DNA of 64,000 nucleotides from a virus. The notes under the pieces were generated by a model, which saw only the letters and a list, made by a program, of their open reading frames with translations, did not search any database and was not told where the DNA came from. Both the position numbers and the translations under genes were made by a program. The number at the start of each line of letters is the position of its first letter. Position 1 is the stretch's first letter. Positions 21,291 through 31,182 of the stretch are shown one piece after another. The DNA lies in IMG/VR virus record IMGVR_UViG_3300017971_000280, positions 1 through 64,000 of that record; one strand, given 5' to 3'.

Positions 21291-22802
21291 ATGGCAAAGA
21301 AGGATGAAGAAAAAACAACTAAAGTAGCTACTGGAGAGCTAAGTCCAGGTAAACTGGTTAAAGCGGCAGTTAATGTTTTGACAGACCCAACTCAGACTGG
21401 CTTGTTGTTCACTGAAGAAGTGGACAAAATGGAGATACCTAAGCAGTATCACAAGTTGATAAAAACATGTAGGTTCTTTTACAAGCGTGACCCGATTGCT
21501 GGTACTGTTTTGAACAAGATGGTGGATTGTGCCATTACTCCTCTATCAAACAGGAAGTCGGAGTGTACTGATGAGGAGTACGAAGTATATAACGCCCTAA
21601 CTGAGATGCTTCAGGAGTTCTTCAGAAATGTGTGTCTAGAATATTTGCTTTCTGGTTTGGTTATTCCTCATTACGAGTGGGTAAGAATGAGAGGTAGTGA
21701 CCTTTCTCAGAAGTTGAATTCTAGACGTAGGGTGACTGTTCCTGATAATATTTGGTTCAGAGACCCCGCAACGGTGACCGTCAAAAATTCAGTTATTCCG
21801 AATAAGAAATATTACTATGTTGATGTTGACGCAAGGACTATATCCTTTATCAAGAATAAGGGTAAATATCCTGACGGTACGGTTGACAAGGAAACGTATG
21901 AGGAATTGTTAAGAAATTACCCCGCATTTGTAAAGGCAATTCAAGAACTAAAAGGTACTAAGATGCAGATTAAACTGGAGGATATTAGACCGATTCTTGC
22001 GAAAACACTTCCAGAGGACGCATATCCAATACCTTACATGGAAAATGCTTTGGAGTCACTAATTCATAAGAGAAATCTTAGGAAAATGGACTATGCGATT
22101 GCGTCTAGGGTGGTTTCATCTATCCAATTGATTAAGTTGGGTAGCGATGAGTTCCCATGTACTGATGAGGCTGATTTTGACCATATAAAGAATCAGATGA
22201 ACTATAGAACTTCTACAGGGTATCAAGAGCGTGTTTATCAATTGTTTGCAAACCATACTCTTAATATTGAGTGGGTATTTCCTGATACACAAGCAATGAT
22301 TAACACTGAGAAATATCGTGCTGTAGAAGATGATATAATTGCGGCATTCGGATTTCCTAGAACATTGATTACTGGTGAAACTTTAAGGTCTAATGTTCAA
22401 GGTGGTTCTGATTTTGCGGCATTTTCTCCTATTGCTACTATGGAAACAATAAGAGACAGATTACTTGAGTGGACTAAGGAATTATATAAGGAAATTAGAG
22501 ATAAGAATGAGTATATCAAGAATTACCCTATGCCTCAGTTCACACCTATGAGACTTTACAGACTACTTGACCTTAATATTATTGGTCAATCTCTATACAT
22601 GGAGGGTAATATTTCAAGGAAATCAAGACAGGAACTTGTTGGTCTTGACTTTGATACTGAAATTGAGAGAAAAGCCGAGGAAGAGAAGAGGATGAAGGAA
22701 TTAGGTATACCAGAAGCACCCGAACTACCGTTCTCTTCACCGCAGATTGGTAATCCTAACCAAAGGAGAGGAAATGAAAACAAGGATGAACCTACAGGAT
22801 AA
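21291..22802 (+). CDS. Portal protein, 503 aa
   Basis: Directly follows the large terminase, in the standard position. The family trait of a long polar protein with a central helical core is present, with LLSGLVIPHYEW and VFPDTQAMINTEKYRAVEDD matching portal-type patterns, and GETLRSNVQGGSDFAAFSP typical of portals of siphoviruses. Portals form the dodecameric ring at one capsid vertex through which DNA passes. The start at 21291 follows GTGGAG; an earlier in-frame ATG lies inside the terminase gene. Its last 29 nt overlap the first glyco gene. Confidence 0.85.
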   Translation: MAKKDEEKTTKVATGELSPGKLVKAAVNVLTDPTQTGLLFTEEVDKMEIPKQYHKLIKTCRFFYKRDPIAGTVLNKMVDCAITPLSNRKSECTDEEYEVYNALTEMLQEFFRNVCLEYLLSGLVIPHYEWVRMRGSDLSQKLNSRRRVTVPDNIWFRDPATVTVKNSVIPNKKYYYVDVDARTISFIKNKGKYPDGTVDKETYEELLRNYPAFVKAIQELKGTKMQIKLEDIRPILAKTLPEDAYPIPYMENALESLIHKRNLRKMDYAIASRVVSSIQLIKLGSDEFPCTDEADFDHIKNQMNYRTSTGYQERVYQLFANHTLNIEWVFPDTQAMINTEKYRAVEDDIIAAFGFPRTLITGETLRSNVQGGSDFAAFSPIATMETIRDRLLEWTKELYKEIRDKNEYIKNYPMPQFTPMRLYRLLDLNIIGQSLYMEGNISRKSRQELVGLDFDTEIERKAEEEKRMKELGIPEAPELPFSSPQIGNPNQRRGNENKDEPTG

Positions 22803-23727
22803 GAAAATTCTAGTCACTGGTGGTAAGGGTTTTTTGGGTCAATGGGTAATAAAAGAACTTATTGCTAATGGAGCAAAGGATATTACCATACCCGATTCTT
22901 CAAATTGTGACCTGAGAGACGAGAATAACTGCTATAGAGCTATGGTTGATGCAGATTTGTGCATCCACTTAGCGGCACGTGTTGGTGGTATTGGACTTAA
23001 TAATGCCAAACCTGCCGACCTGTTCTTCGATAACATGAGTATGGGACTTAATATGATTCATCTCGCCAATATACTAAAATTGGAGAAGATTCTTGTGGTC
23101 GGAACGATATGTGCCTATCCTAAGTTCACTCCCGTACCATTCAAAGAGGAAGACTTGTGGTGTGGTTATCCAGAAGAGACAAACGCACCTTACGGTATCG
23201 CAAAGAAATCATTATTAGTCTACCTGCAAGCTTGTCGTAAGCAGTATGGTCTTAATGGTATATTTTTACTACCAGTAAATCTATATGGACCTGGTGATGA
23301 CTTTGACCCTGAAAGTTCTCATGTCATTCCTGCACTAATAAAGAAAGTGTACGATGCACGTGAAGCTAATGCAGACCATATTGATGTATGGGGTACTGGC
23401 AAAGCCACTAGGGAATTTTTGTATGTTGAAGATTGTGCTGAAGGGATTGTTAAAGCCCTAATAAACTACGATAAACCAGACCCAATCAATTTAGGTAAGG
23501 GTTTTGAAATATCCATAAAGGATTTAGTAGATAAAATAGTGTCATTGATGGAGTTCAAGGGTGAAGTTATTTGGGATACCTCTAAGCCAGATGGACAACC
23601 TAGAAGGATGTTAGACACAACAAAGGCAGAACAAGAGTTTGGATTTAAGGCAAAAACTTCATTCGATGAAGGACTGTTAAAGACTATAAGGTGGTATGAG
23701 AGTGAAAAAAGAAGTAGTGCTATCTGA
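22774..23727 (+). CDS. fcl: GDP-L-fucose synthase / GDP-4-keto-6-deoxymannose epimerase-reductase, 317 aa
   Basis: Short-chain dehydrogenase family enzyme that converts GDP-4-keto-6-deoxymannose to GDP-L-fucose with NADPH. It has the Rossmann motif GGKGFLG (16-22), then GTICAYP (110-116), carrying the epimerase Cys, and Tyr140/Lys144 in YGIAK, plus GQPRRMLD near the end, a hallmark of this enzyme. The length is normal. The start follows AGGAGAGG and overlaps the portal gene by 29 nt, so it is read with it. Its substrate is the product of the dehydratase at 25383. Confidence 0.93.
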   Translation: MKTRMNLQDKKILVTGGKGFLGQWVIKELIANGAKDITIPDSSNCDLRDENNCYRAMVDADLCIHLAARVGGIGLNNAKPADLFFDNMSMGLNMIHLANILKLEKILVVGTICAYPKFTPVPFKEEDLWCGYPEETNAPYGIAKKSLLVYLQACRKQYGLNGIFLLPVNLYGPGDDFDPESSHVIPALIKKVYDAREANADHIDVWGTGKATREFLYVEDCAEGIVKALINYDKPDPINLGKGFEISIKDLVDKIVSLMEFKGEVIWDTSKPDGQPRRMLDTTKAEQEFGFKAKTSFDEGLLKTIRWYESEKRSSAI

Positions 23728-24922
23728 GGATAACTTTATTAGTAGTAGTAAGCATGTCTTTAAGCTGGATGGTAAGATGTACAGGGGGTATGACAATGCT
23801 CATGCTCCAGACATTAGAAGTTTTATATTTAACTTGGAGAGACTATACGATTTAGGTCTAGTTCGTACTTCTATAGCTCCACTTGTTTCTAAAGAATTTG
23901 GTCTGATTTTAGAGCACGAAACTATTGATTTTATTACGTATCGTGAAGAATGGACTAATAAAATGTTTTTGGATGCGGCAATTATGATGATTGACCTGCA
24001 AACAGAGCTAGTTAAGAATGAGATGTGTTTGTATGATGGACACGCTTCTAATGTTCTGTATGATTACACCAGACCAGTATTTATTGATTTGGATTCAATT
24101 ATACCATTATCAGGTTCAATAGCGTGGTTTAATGGGTTTTATCCCCAATTTGTGAAGACACTCGCTCAACGTAGTAATCAAGACCCTAGTTATTGGTATG
24201 AGTTGATAGAGAAGACAATAAATTCCCCCAAGTCAAAAGGCAGTGCCTCAGCTTGGCAAGACGCATTTTTGGATTTGCTGATAGAGACTCGTAGCTGGTT
24301 CTCCAGCATGAGTGTTAACGAAAAGATTACACCTTGGAGTACTTATACTCAACCCACAGCAGAGTTGACTAATAATAAGCAGAAAGTAACAGCACAACTT
24401 CTTAACAGGATATATTCTGATGGTATGACACTATTTGACGTGGGTGCTAACGAGGGATGGTACTCAAACTTTGCTTGCAATATTGGGTATCGTGTTGTGG
24501 CAGTTGAGATAGATGAGCAATGTATGACCAAGTTATATCTACAAGCTAAAGAATCAAATGTAAAGATTTTACCATTAGCATTTAATTTCTTACATCCTTG
24601 GCAAGCTCATCCTCCATACATGGATGCTATTGATAGATTGAAGTGCGAAGTGTGTCTAGGATTGGCTGTGGTTCATCATATGGTATTTTCACAGAAGTCA
24701 ACGTTTCCTGAGATTGCTTCCAAATTCAACGATTTCTCAAAGAAATATGCTATTGTTGAGTTTCCACCAGAAGATGATATTTTTGTGCATAATTGGGTTA
24801 CACCTGAAACTAACTGGTATAACTTAGATAACTTTATTGCTGAGATGTCAAAATATTTCCCCAAGCATGAGGTATTTGACTCACACCCAAAACCAAGGAC
24901 AATAATCTTATTTGAAAAGTAA
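23696..24922 (+). CDS. Fusion of a kinase-like domain and a SAM methyltransferase, 408 aa
   Basis: N-terminal residues 1-210 include YDGHASNVLYD and PVFIDLDSI, the D-G-H..N and D-L-D catalytic and metal-binding patterns of aminoglycoside/choline-kinase-like enzymes. The C-terminal half starts LFDVGANEGWYS, the SAM-binding glycine motif I, followed by an acidic loop (VAVEID) typical of Rossmann methyltransferases, and LGLAVVHHMV. The pair suggests a modified sugar or lipid acceptor in this cassette. Substrates unknown. Related joined proteins occur in sugar loci (NoeA-like), which I note from memory only. Confidence 0.7.
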   Translation: MRVKKEVVLSEDNFISSSKHVFKLDGKMYRGYDNAHAPDIRSFIFNLERLYDLGLVRTSIAPLVSKEFGLILEHETIDFITYREEWTNKMFLDAAIMMIDLQTELVKNEMCLYDGHASNVLYDYTRPVFIDLDSIIPLSGSIAWFNGFYPQFVKTLAQRSNQDPSYWYELIEKTINSPKSKGSASAWQDAFLDLLIETRSWFSSMSVNEKITPWSTYTQPTAELTNNKQKVTAQLLNRIYSDGMTLFDVGANEGWYSNFACNIGYRVVAVEIDEQCMTKLYLQAKESNVKILPLAFNFLHPWQAHPPYMDAIDRLKCEVCLGLAVVHHMVFSQKSTFPEIASKFNDFSKKYAIVEFPPEDDIFVHNWVTPETNWYNLDNFIAEMSKYFPKHEVFDSHPKPRTIILFEK

Positions 24923-24932
24923 AGGAGAGGAT

Positions 24933-25382
24933 ATGTACATTGAAGAAGAACTTTATAAGAAATTTGTGGATTTGATGCCTATTGCATGTGTTGATGTTCT
25001 TATACATGATGATGATGGCAATATACTTCTTGTAAAGAGAAACCAAGAACCAGCTAAGGACAAGTGGTGGGTTATCGGTGGTAGGTTATTAAAAGAAGAG
25101 ACAATGCCAGAAGCGGCGGTACGGAAAGCTAAGGAAGAGGTTATGTTAGATGTTGAGGTTGAAAAGTTTATTGGTGTCTATGATGAATTCTTTGATACCA
25201 GTATTCAAGGATTCCCAACTCATACAGTCTGTGTCGCTTTTTTAGCTAAAGCAAACAACTTACTGATGGCTGACGTTGACTACACTTGTGACGGCTTTAA
25301 AGTTGTCAATAGTGTTGACGACAGTTACGACCCATATGTTTTAAGGGTCATAAAAGATAGTGGAATTTTGGAGAGGAAGTAA
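24933..25382 (+). CDS. Nudix hydrolase, GDP-mannose mannosyl hydrolase-like, 149 aa
   Basis: The altered Nudix box at 49-69 begins GGRLLKEETMPEAAVR and continues with KAKEE. It lacks the first Glu at the position seen in ordinary Nudix boxes, as in GDP-mannose mannosyl hydrolases. Those enzymes cleave GDP-mannose to GDP and sugar and help to tune sugar-nucleotide pools. DKWWVIGGRL also fits this subgroup. It lies between fcl and gmd genes, which supports GDP-sugar as substrate. ATG at 24933, after AAAGGAGAGG. Confidence 0.8.
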   Translation: MYIEEELYKKFVDLMPIACVDVLIHDDDGNILLVKRNQEPAKDKWWVIGGRLLKEETMPEAAVRKAKEEVMLDVEVEKFIGVYDEFFDTSIQGFPTHTVCVAFLAKANNLLMADVDYTCDGFKVVNSVDDSYDPYVLRVIKDSGILERK

Positions 25383-26450
25383 ATGAAAAAAGCTTTAATT
25401 ACAGGAATTACAGGACAAGATGGGTCATATCTTGCTGAGTTACTTTTGTCCAAAGGATATGAAGTTCATGGGATAATAAGAAGGGCTAGTACCTTTAATA
25501 CTGGTAGACTTGACAACATTTATGTTGACCCTCATACACCAGGTGCAAGGTTGTTCCTGCATTATGGTGACTTAACAGATTGCGAACAGATTTCTAACAT
25601 AATCTACAATGAGCATCCAGATGAGGTTTATCATCTAGGAGCACAGAGTCACGTTAGGGTAAGTTTTGATTGTCCAGAGTATACTACTAATGTTACTGCA
25701 TTAGGTACTACTAGGATACTGGAAGCCATACGAAGAAGTAAGAGTGAAACAAAGTTCTATCAGGCTTCTAGTAGTGAAATGTTTGGTGCTTCTACCCCAC
25801 CACAGAACGAAGATACAGCATTTAAACCTAGGAGTCCATATGCGTGTTCTAAGGCTTATGCGTACTGGATGGTTAAGAACTATCGAGAGGGGTATGATGT
25901 TTTTGCGTCTAATGGCATCCTATTTAACCATGAAAGTCCACGTAGAGGCGAAACTTTCGTAACTAGAAAGATTACTAGAGCTATTGCTAATATCTTAAAA
26001 GGAACTCAGGATAAACTTTATCTTGGTAACCTTGAGGCAAAAAGAGATTGGGGATATTCTCCAGAGTATGTTGAGGGAATGTGGCGTATTTTACAACATG
26101 ACAACCCTGATGATTTTGTTCTAGGTACTGGTGAAACGCACAGTGTTCAAGAGTTTGTTCAAGCGGCATTTGCATACGCTGGACTCGATTGGAAGGACTA
26201 TGTTGAGATTGACCCACGTTACTTTAGACCTACAGAAGTTGAAGCTCTGCAAGCTGATGCTTCTAAAGCAAAAGAGTTATTAGGATGGAAACCTAGAATT
26301 GCTTTTAAGGAAATAGTGTGGATTATGGTTGATTCTGATATGCAAGGAGTAGGTTTAAGCCCAATTGGTCAGGGAATCAAGGTTATAGAGAACAAATTTG
26401 ATTGGCATGTATGGGACGGTGCAGGAAAGGTGGTTTTCTATGGAGATTAG
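25383..26450 (+). CDS. gmd: GDP-mannose 4,6-dehydratase, 355 aa
   Basis: Converts GDP-D-mannose to GDP-4-keto-6-deoxymannose, the branch point for fucose, rhamnose and perosamine. NADP-binding [11 protein letters not shown] at 8-18, the catalytic SSSEMFG (129-135), Tyr153 and Lys157 in SPYACSK, and [16 protein letters not shown], a signature of this enzyme. Length and motif order are normal. It begins directly after the Nudix gene stop. Confidence 0.95.
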   Translation: MKKALITGITGQDGSYLAELLLSKGYEVHGIIRRASTFNTGRLDNIYVDPHTPGARLFLHYGDLTDCEQISNIIYNEHPDEVYHLGAQSHVRVSFDCPEYTTNVTALGTTRILEAIRRSKSETKFYQASSSEMFGASTPPQNEDTAFKPRSPYACSKAYAYWMVKNYREGYDVFASNGILFNHESPRRGETFVTRKITRAIANILKGTQDKLYLGNLEAKRDWGYSPEYVEGMWRILQHDNPDDFVLGTGETHSVQEFVQAAFAYAGLDWKDYVEIDPRYFRPTEVEALQADASKAKELLGWKPRIAFKEIVWIMVDSDMQGVGLSPIGQGIKVIENKFDWHVWDGAGKVVFYGD

Positions 26451-26880
26451 GCGTCTAGACTATGAGCACATTGACGGATTAATTGACCTCTATGAATTTA
26501 ACGAAAAAGAGTTTGGACGTTTCACACCTCATCCTTTCACTAGAGAGTCACTGACCAAAATCATAAAAGAGTCCGTTCTCGACTTGTTCTATGTGGCTGT
26601 GTTTAACTCAACAATTATAGGATACACCATGTTGAGGGGAATGGATGAGGGATATGCTGTCCCCCGACTTGGTATAGCTGTTGATAAAGGTGTTTATGGT
26701 ACTGGTGTAGCTACTACGTTAATGGAACATCTTGAAGCTACTTGTAGACTTCGTGGTTATAAGGAAATTAGTCTCAGAGTTTACAAAGACAATCCTAGAG
26801 CATATAATTTCTATATAAAATTAGGATATGACTATAGACCATACGATAATGAGTCAGTGTTGGGGTTTAAGGAGCTATAA
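26440..26880 (+). CDS. GNAT-family N-acetyltransferase, 146 aa
   Basis: Acetyl-CoA-dependent transferase. The cofactor site is at [17 protein letters not shown] (a variant of the R/Q-x-x-G-x-G/A motif A), then [13 protein letters not shown], the usual motif B ending of GNAT proteins. The start at 26440 overlaps the gmd gene by 11 nt. In a locus with a DegT aminotransferase, N-acetylation of an amino sugar such as GDP-perosamine is a plausible job, but the substrate cannot be read from sequence. Confidence 0.8.
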   Translation: MEIRRLDYEHIDGLIDLYEFNEKEFGRFTPHPFTRESLTKIIKESVLDLFYVAVFNSTIIGYTMLRGMDEGYAVPRLGIAVDKGVYGTGVATTLMEHLEATCRLRGYKEISLRVYKDNPRAYNFYIKLGYDYRPYDNESVLGFKEL

Positions 26881-27110
26881 TGGACATAAGCAAAAAGTCT
26901 ATAAGCATGTTGATTGATGAATTGATTACTACTAATATTAAGTGTTGGTTTGCTCAGGAGAGGTTGATGTCAGCTACCAATGACCATGATGTGGCTGAAG
27001 CGGCAAGGGATGCACAATCGCTTAACGCACGAAGAAATGCTCTTATGAGGGCGATTGATGAAATGTTAGGTCAGGGTAGTATAACATTAACGGAGAAGTC
27101 GTATGGATAG
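26880..27110 (+). CDS. Small helical protein, 76 aa
   Basis: ATG overlaps the previous stop. The product is one helical hairpin: MLIDELITTNIKCWFAQERL, then SLNARRNALMRAIDEMLG. The R-x-x-L-x-x-x-I-D-E ending recalls short DUF4254-type proteins that occur in sugar-nucleotide loci. Function unknown; it may be an accessory subunit. Confidence 0.55.
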   Translation: MDISKKSISMLIDELITTNIKCWFAQERLMSATNDHDVAEAARDAQSLNARRNALMRAIDEMLGQGSITLTEKSYG

Positions 27111-28131
27111 AAAGAAAATATTCATGTATGCCACACAGAGTAAGTTAGTTGAGGAAGAATCTTTTCTATTTCACAAACTAGGTTTTGATGTTTATACAGC
27201 GGCGTGGGCAACTGACCAGACTACTCATTTTAGGGGATATAAGGACTATAACCCAAACCACTTCTATCAAGGTAAATGTGATTTTCTAACTGATGATGAG
27301 ATTAATGTATTATCAAAGGTTGATGTTAGTTGGGACAAGCTACCAACAGTTTCAACAAGATATGTTCCCGAAGTTAGAGATGTCTTATTGGATAAGTTTG
27401 ATATACTGTACGTAATAGCACCTACTCCTTGGTTGCTGTATGGTGAGGACTTTCTTAAAGCTGGTAAGAAGGTAGTATTCAGACCCTTTGGTTATGCTCC
27501 TTATACGTGGGGGAAATCAGTAGACATATCTGTATTGTCTAATTATGAAGATTTCCATGTGGTTACTTGTACTCCATATGATGTAAAGCATTACAAAAAC
27601 GTGTCAACAGCGATAACTATGGTCAACAAAGACCTTATTTTAGACCCTGCACCACAGGGTGACCACATATTTACCATTTTCCCGATTGTTAATGGTCAAA
27701 TAAAGAACGACCTTGCAATCAAACTCAATGCTTTAAAAATTCCTTGGGTATTACATGAGTACCACTATGAGTGGAAGTCTAGTGTAGACATGGATAAGTT
27801 GTTTAGCTCTAGTGTTCTATATTTTGATTTGAACTCGATGGTCAGGTATCCCATCTTGGAAGCAATGGCACATGGCAAAGCTGTTGTTATGAGGGGGAGC
27901 TTATCTCCCAAAACACCACAAGCATTCGTTTTCTTGGTTGATGCTGGACTAGACCCAACTATACCGTGTTATTATAAGGATTTTGGTAATGCTCCAAGTG
28001 TAGTAGCTAAATTATATGCAAGTTCTGAGCTTAGAGATAGAGTTGCTACTGTCCAAACAACGTGGTTAGATTCTATGATAGATAAGGCGATTGAGGTATG
28101 GTCTAGAGTATTGGAGGTTAACAATGGGTAG
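27103..28131 (+). CDS. Glycosyltransferase-like protein, GT-B type, 342 aa
   Basis: The C-terminal half has YPILEAMAHGKAVVMRGSL, the EAMAxG-K-x-V motif of GT-B transferases (GT4/GT1) that contacts the nucleotide sugar. The N-terminal domain has alternating strands and helices (DILYVIAPTPWLLYG). It lies between the amino-sugar genes and a methyltransferase, so it probably transfers a GDP- or UDP-sugar. No signal peptide: it acts in the cytoplasm. Confidence 0.7.
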   Translation: MDRKKIFMYATQSKLVEEESFLFHKLGFDVYTAAWATDQTTHFRGYKDYNPNHFYQGKCDFLTDDEINVLSKVDVSWDKLPTVSTRYVPEVRDVLLDKFDILYVIAPTPWLLYGEDFLKAGKKVVFRPFGYAPYTWGKSVDISVLSNYEDFHVVTCTPYDVKHYKNVSTAITMVNKDLILDPAPQGDHIFTIFPIVNGQIKNDLAIKLNALKIPWVLHEYHYEWKSSVDMDKLFSSSVLYFDLNSMVRYPILEAMAHGKAVVMRGSLSPKTPQAFVFLVDAGLDPTIPCYYKDFGNAPSVVAKLYASSELRDRVATVQTTWLDSMIDKAIEVWSRVLEVNNG

Positions 28132-28828
28132 ATTTTATGGACAATGGAATCCACCAGTAGACAAGGTTCTTTATGATAATTACTTCACTGATGTTAGAGA
28201 TGGTTACTTCATAGACTGTGGAGCGGCTGAAGGGGCTTTATATAGTAATACTAAATTCTTCGATGAAACTATGGGTTGGAATGGTATTTGCATAGAGCCA
28301 TCAGTGGCATTTGAGCAACTTGTTGTTAATAGACCAAGAGCAATTAACTTGAATATCGCCCTGTCCGATAAGAATGGTGTCATTGGTTTCACTGAGGCAG
28401 TACACGCAAAGGGACACAACGTTCCAGGTTTACCACCAGGTGGCTCAATTCATTATAACGATATTCCATTGCTTAAAAATGAAATTGGACGTTGGGGATA
28501 TATCTTCACTGAGCGTGAAGTTGAGACATTAACTTACAAGTCATTAATTGATAAGTATAGTGTAGATAAGGTTGACCTTTTAGTTATTGATGTAGAGGGT
28601 CACGAAATGGCGGTTATTAGGGGGATAGAAGGAGCATTAGTAATGCCTAGCGTTGTTTGTGTCGAATACCCTATAACTGGTATAAACAAAATAACAAGAG
28701 CTTTGCTTGAATTTGGGTATCGGTTTGATTTCATGAGTTTTAATAACGCTTTCTTTTCAATCGGATTTCCTGAGAAGGAATGGACTGGTACTACAGATAA
28801 GTGGGGAACTTGTTATCAGGAGGATTAG
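28124..28828 (+). CDS. FkbM-family methyltransferase, 234 aa
   Basis: The SAM-binding motif YFIDCGAAEGALYS is near residue 30, followed by an acidic loop (GICIEP). Later there is VDLLVIDVEGHEM, the VDVEGxE motif typical of FkbM methyltransferases, which O-methylate sugars and polyketides. ATG at 28124 after GGAGGTTAAC. It probably methylates a sugar hydroxyl made by this cassette. Confidence 0.85.
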   Translation: MGRFYGQWNPPVDKVLYDNYFTDVRDGYFIDCGAAEGALYSNTKFFDETMGWNGICIEPSVAFEQLVVNRPRAINLNIALSDKNGVIGFTEAVHAKGHNVPGLPPGGSIHYNDIPLLKNEIGRWGYIFTEREVETLTYKSLIDKYSVDKVDLLVIDVEGHEMAVIRGIEGALVMPSVVCVEYPITGINKITRALLEFGYRFDFMSFNNAFFSIGFPEKEWTGTTDKWGTCYQED

Positions 28829-28829
28829 T

Positions 28830-29912
28830 GTGATACCATACGCAAAACCTTTTTTGAGTGGTAAGGAAGTAGAATATGTGGCTGATGCTGTAGCATCTAC
28901 TTGGATTTCTGGTGGTAAGTATCTTAATAAACTAGAAGATGAATTATCTGATATTTTAGGTAAGCGTGTTCTAACTACATCTAACGGTACTACTGCTATT
29001 CAACTAGCTTATTTAGTTGCGGGGCTTAAAGCTGGTGATGAGATAATAGTTCCAGGATTCACTTTTATGGCTGTGGCAAATTTGGCATTGCATGTTGGTA
29101 TAAAACCAATTTTTGCCGATGTTGATTTTCATACTTGGTGTGTTACTGCTAAGAACATAGAGAAGAAGCTAACCAATAAGACCAAAGCTATTGTTCCTGT
29201 TCACACTTATGGGAATGTGTGTGATATGGATGAGATAGTAAAACTAGCGTCCCGTAATAATATTATAGTGATAGAGGATGGTGCTGAGGCTTTGTTCTCC
29301 AAGTATAAAAATAACTATTGTGGTACTTTCGGAGAGATAGGTACTTTCAGTATGCACGCTACTAAAACTATAACTACTGGAGAGGGTGGTTTTGTGGTTT
29401 GTGATGACTCATTAACTGAAGTGATGTCTTTATATAGGAGTCATGGGTTATTGGAACGTGGTTCGTATGACCACCTAGTAGCAGGACATAATTTTAGGTT
29501 AACTAATATACAAGCGGCTTTGGGGTGTGCTCAGTTAGAGAATATAACTACTATACTTGCAGAGAAGAATAGAATTCTTAGTGTCTACAGGTCTCGTTTA
29601 GAAAATATAGATGGGATATACTTGCAGGAGTACAGACCAGAAGTTGACCCCGTTGTGTGGGTAGTAGCAGTTAGACTTGATGACTTAGCGTTTCCTCAGA
29701 GCAGGGATGGGGTGCTCAAGCAACTTAAAGCGGCAGGTGTAGAGGCTAGACCAGGTTTTGTAGCGTCCAGTAAGCTTAAATATTTCGCACCACATAAATT
29801 ACCAGTGTCGGAGGAGTTGAGCAGAACTGTGCTTAGTCTCCCAACATACCCTGATTTAAAAAACGAAGAAATACATCAAATTTGTGATGTTTTAATCGAG
29901 GCAAGGAGTTAA
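28830..29912 (+). CDS. DegT/DnrJ/EryC1 aminotransferase, perosamine synthase-like, 360 aa
   Basis: PLP-dependent sugar aminotransferase. The Schiff-base lysine is K179 in SMHATKTITTGEGG, with IVIEDGAEA (147-154) holding the cofactor Asp150 and SNGTTAIQLA near the phosphate-binding site. The family converts 4-keto-6-deoxy sugars to amino sugars. With GDP-mannose dehydratase beside it, GDP-4-keto-6-deoxymannose to GDP-perosamine is the likely reaction. The substrate is inferred from context. GTG start, preceded by AGGAGG. Confidence 0.88.
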   Translation: MIPYAKPFLSGKEVEYVADAVASTWISGGKYLNKLEDELSDILGKRVLTTSNGTTAIQLAYLVAGLKAGDEIIVPGFTFMAVANLALHVGIKPIFADVDFHTWCVTAKNIEKKLTNKTKAIVPVHTYGNVCDMDEIVKLASRNNIIVIEDGAEALFSKYKNNYCGTFGEIGTFSMHATKTITTGEGGFVVCDDSLTEVMSLYRSHGLLERGSYDHLVAGHNFRLTNIQAALGCAQLENITTILAEKNRILSVYRSRLENIDGIYLQEYRPEVDPVVWVVAVRLDDLAFPQSRDGVLKQLKAAGVEARPGFVASSKLKYFAPHKLPVSEELSRTVLSLPTYPDLKNEEIHQICDVLIEARS

Positions 29913-29913
29913 T

Positions 29914-31182
29914 ATGAGAAAGTGTAGAATTTCTGGTGATGATTTAGTTCCCCTTTTTACATTGGGTGACTTGTATGTATCAGACTTCATTCCCCAAAAT
30001 GAAGAACCAAATAGAGATAAGTATGAATTGAAGCTCATGCTTTCTAGAACGTCAGGTTTGGTTCAGTTGGAACATGCACCACCTTTAGATTTAATGTATG
30101 GCAAATATTGGTATAGGTCAGGAATAAGCAATACAATGAGAGCGGAGCTTAAAAATATAGCTGATTCTTGTATTGATGCTATTCATCCTGAAGATGGTGA
30201 TGTATTCTTGGACATTGCTAGTAATGATGGTACATTATTAAGCTTTGTTCCTGCTAATATAATTAAAATAGGAATTGACCCTGTAGAGGGTTCGTTTCAG
30301 GACGATGCTAAGAAGTATGCTGATGAGGCTATTCAAGATTACTTTACAGCAGACGTTTACAAAGCTGGTAGGTATGGTGGTAAGAAAGCTAAAATAATTA
30401 CCGTTATTGCTATGTTCTATGACCTTGAGGATTCAGCATCATTCTTAGACGATATTGATGAGATAATGGACGATGATGGTTTACTTGTTCTACAACTTAG
30501 TTACACTCCTCTAATGCTTCAACAGTTAGCTTTTGATAACCTTTGTCATGAACACATTTGTTATTATTCTTTGTCTTCTATGAAATACTTATTAGACCGT
30601 AAGGGTTTTAAGATATTAGACTGTCAACTGAACGATACTAATGGTGGTAGCTTCAGAGTCTACATTATGAAGGACAAGGGAGATGAGACTAAATTTAGGA
30701 CACACCCCTACAGAGATGTTGCTAAATTTAGAGTTGAGTCAATATTGGAATATGAACGTAAGTTAAAGTTGAATGAACCAGAAATCTACCTTAATTTCTA
30801 TAAAAAGGTGTGCGAGCTAAAGGATAATACTGTATCATTTATTAAACAGGAAAAGGATAGAGGTAAATCCATTTGGGGTTATGGGGCGTCTACTAAAGGT
30901 AATACTCTACTACAGTGGTATGGACTAAATGAGACACACATAGACGCTATCGCTGAAAGGTCTACGTTCAAATACGGATTAAAAACAATAGGTAGTAACA
31001 TTCCTATTGTTTCTGAAGCAGAGATGAGAGAGGCACAACCTGATTACTTGCTTGTTCTCCCTTGGCACTTTGTTAAAGAGTTTAAACAGCGAGAATGCGA
31101 ATATTTGAACAGGGGTGGTAAATTTATTATTCCTTGTCCAGCTTTTTATGTCATGTCTGATAAAGGGGTGGAGTATGACTAA
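29914..31182 (+). CDS. Sugar C-methyltransferase, TylCIII/NovU-like, 422 aa
   Basis: Three-domain layout of sugar C-3/C-5 methyltransferases: an N-terminal zinc-like domain, a central SAM domain (VFLDIASNDGTLL) and a C-terminal domain with DTNGGSFRVY and GYGASTKGNTLLQW. HEHICYYSLSS is a conserved active-site stretch. Such enzymes methylate a carbon of 4-keto-6-deoxy sugar nucleotides. The N-terminal domain has only CRISG where family members usually have CxxC pairs, so the zinc site looks lost. It follows the aminotransferase by a one-base gap. Confidence 0.85.
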   Translation: MRKCRISGDDLVPLFTLGDLYVSDFIPQNEEPNRDKYELKLMLSRTSGLVQLEHAPPLDLMYGKYWYRSGISNTMRAELKNIADSCIDAIHPEDGDVFLDIASNDGTLLSFVPANIIKIGIDPVEGSFQDDAKKYADEAIQDYFTADVYKAGRYGGKKAKIITVIAMFYDLEDSASFLDDIDEIMDDDGLLVLQLSYTPLMLQQLAFDNLCHEHICYYSLSSMKYLLDRKGFKILDCQLNDTNGGSFRVYIMKDKGDETKFRTHPYRDVAKFRVESILEYERKLKLNEPEIYLNFYKKVCELKDNTVSFIKQEKDRGKSIWGYGASTKGNTLLQWYGLNETHIDAIAERSTFKYGLKTIGSNIPIVSEAEMREAQPDYLLVLPWHFVKEFKQRECEYLNRGGKFIIPCPAFYVMSDKGVEYD

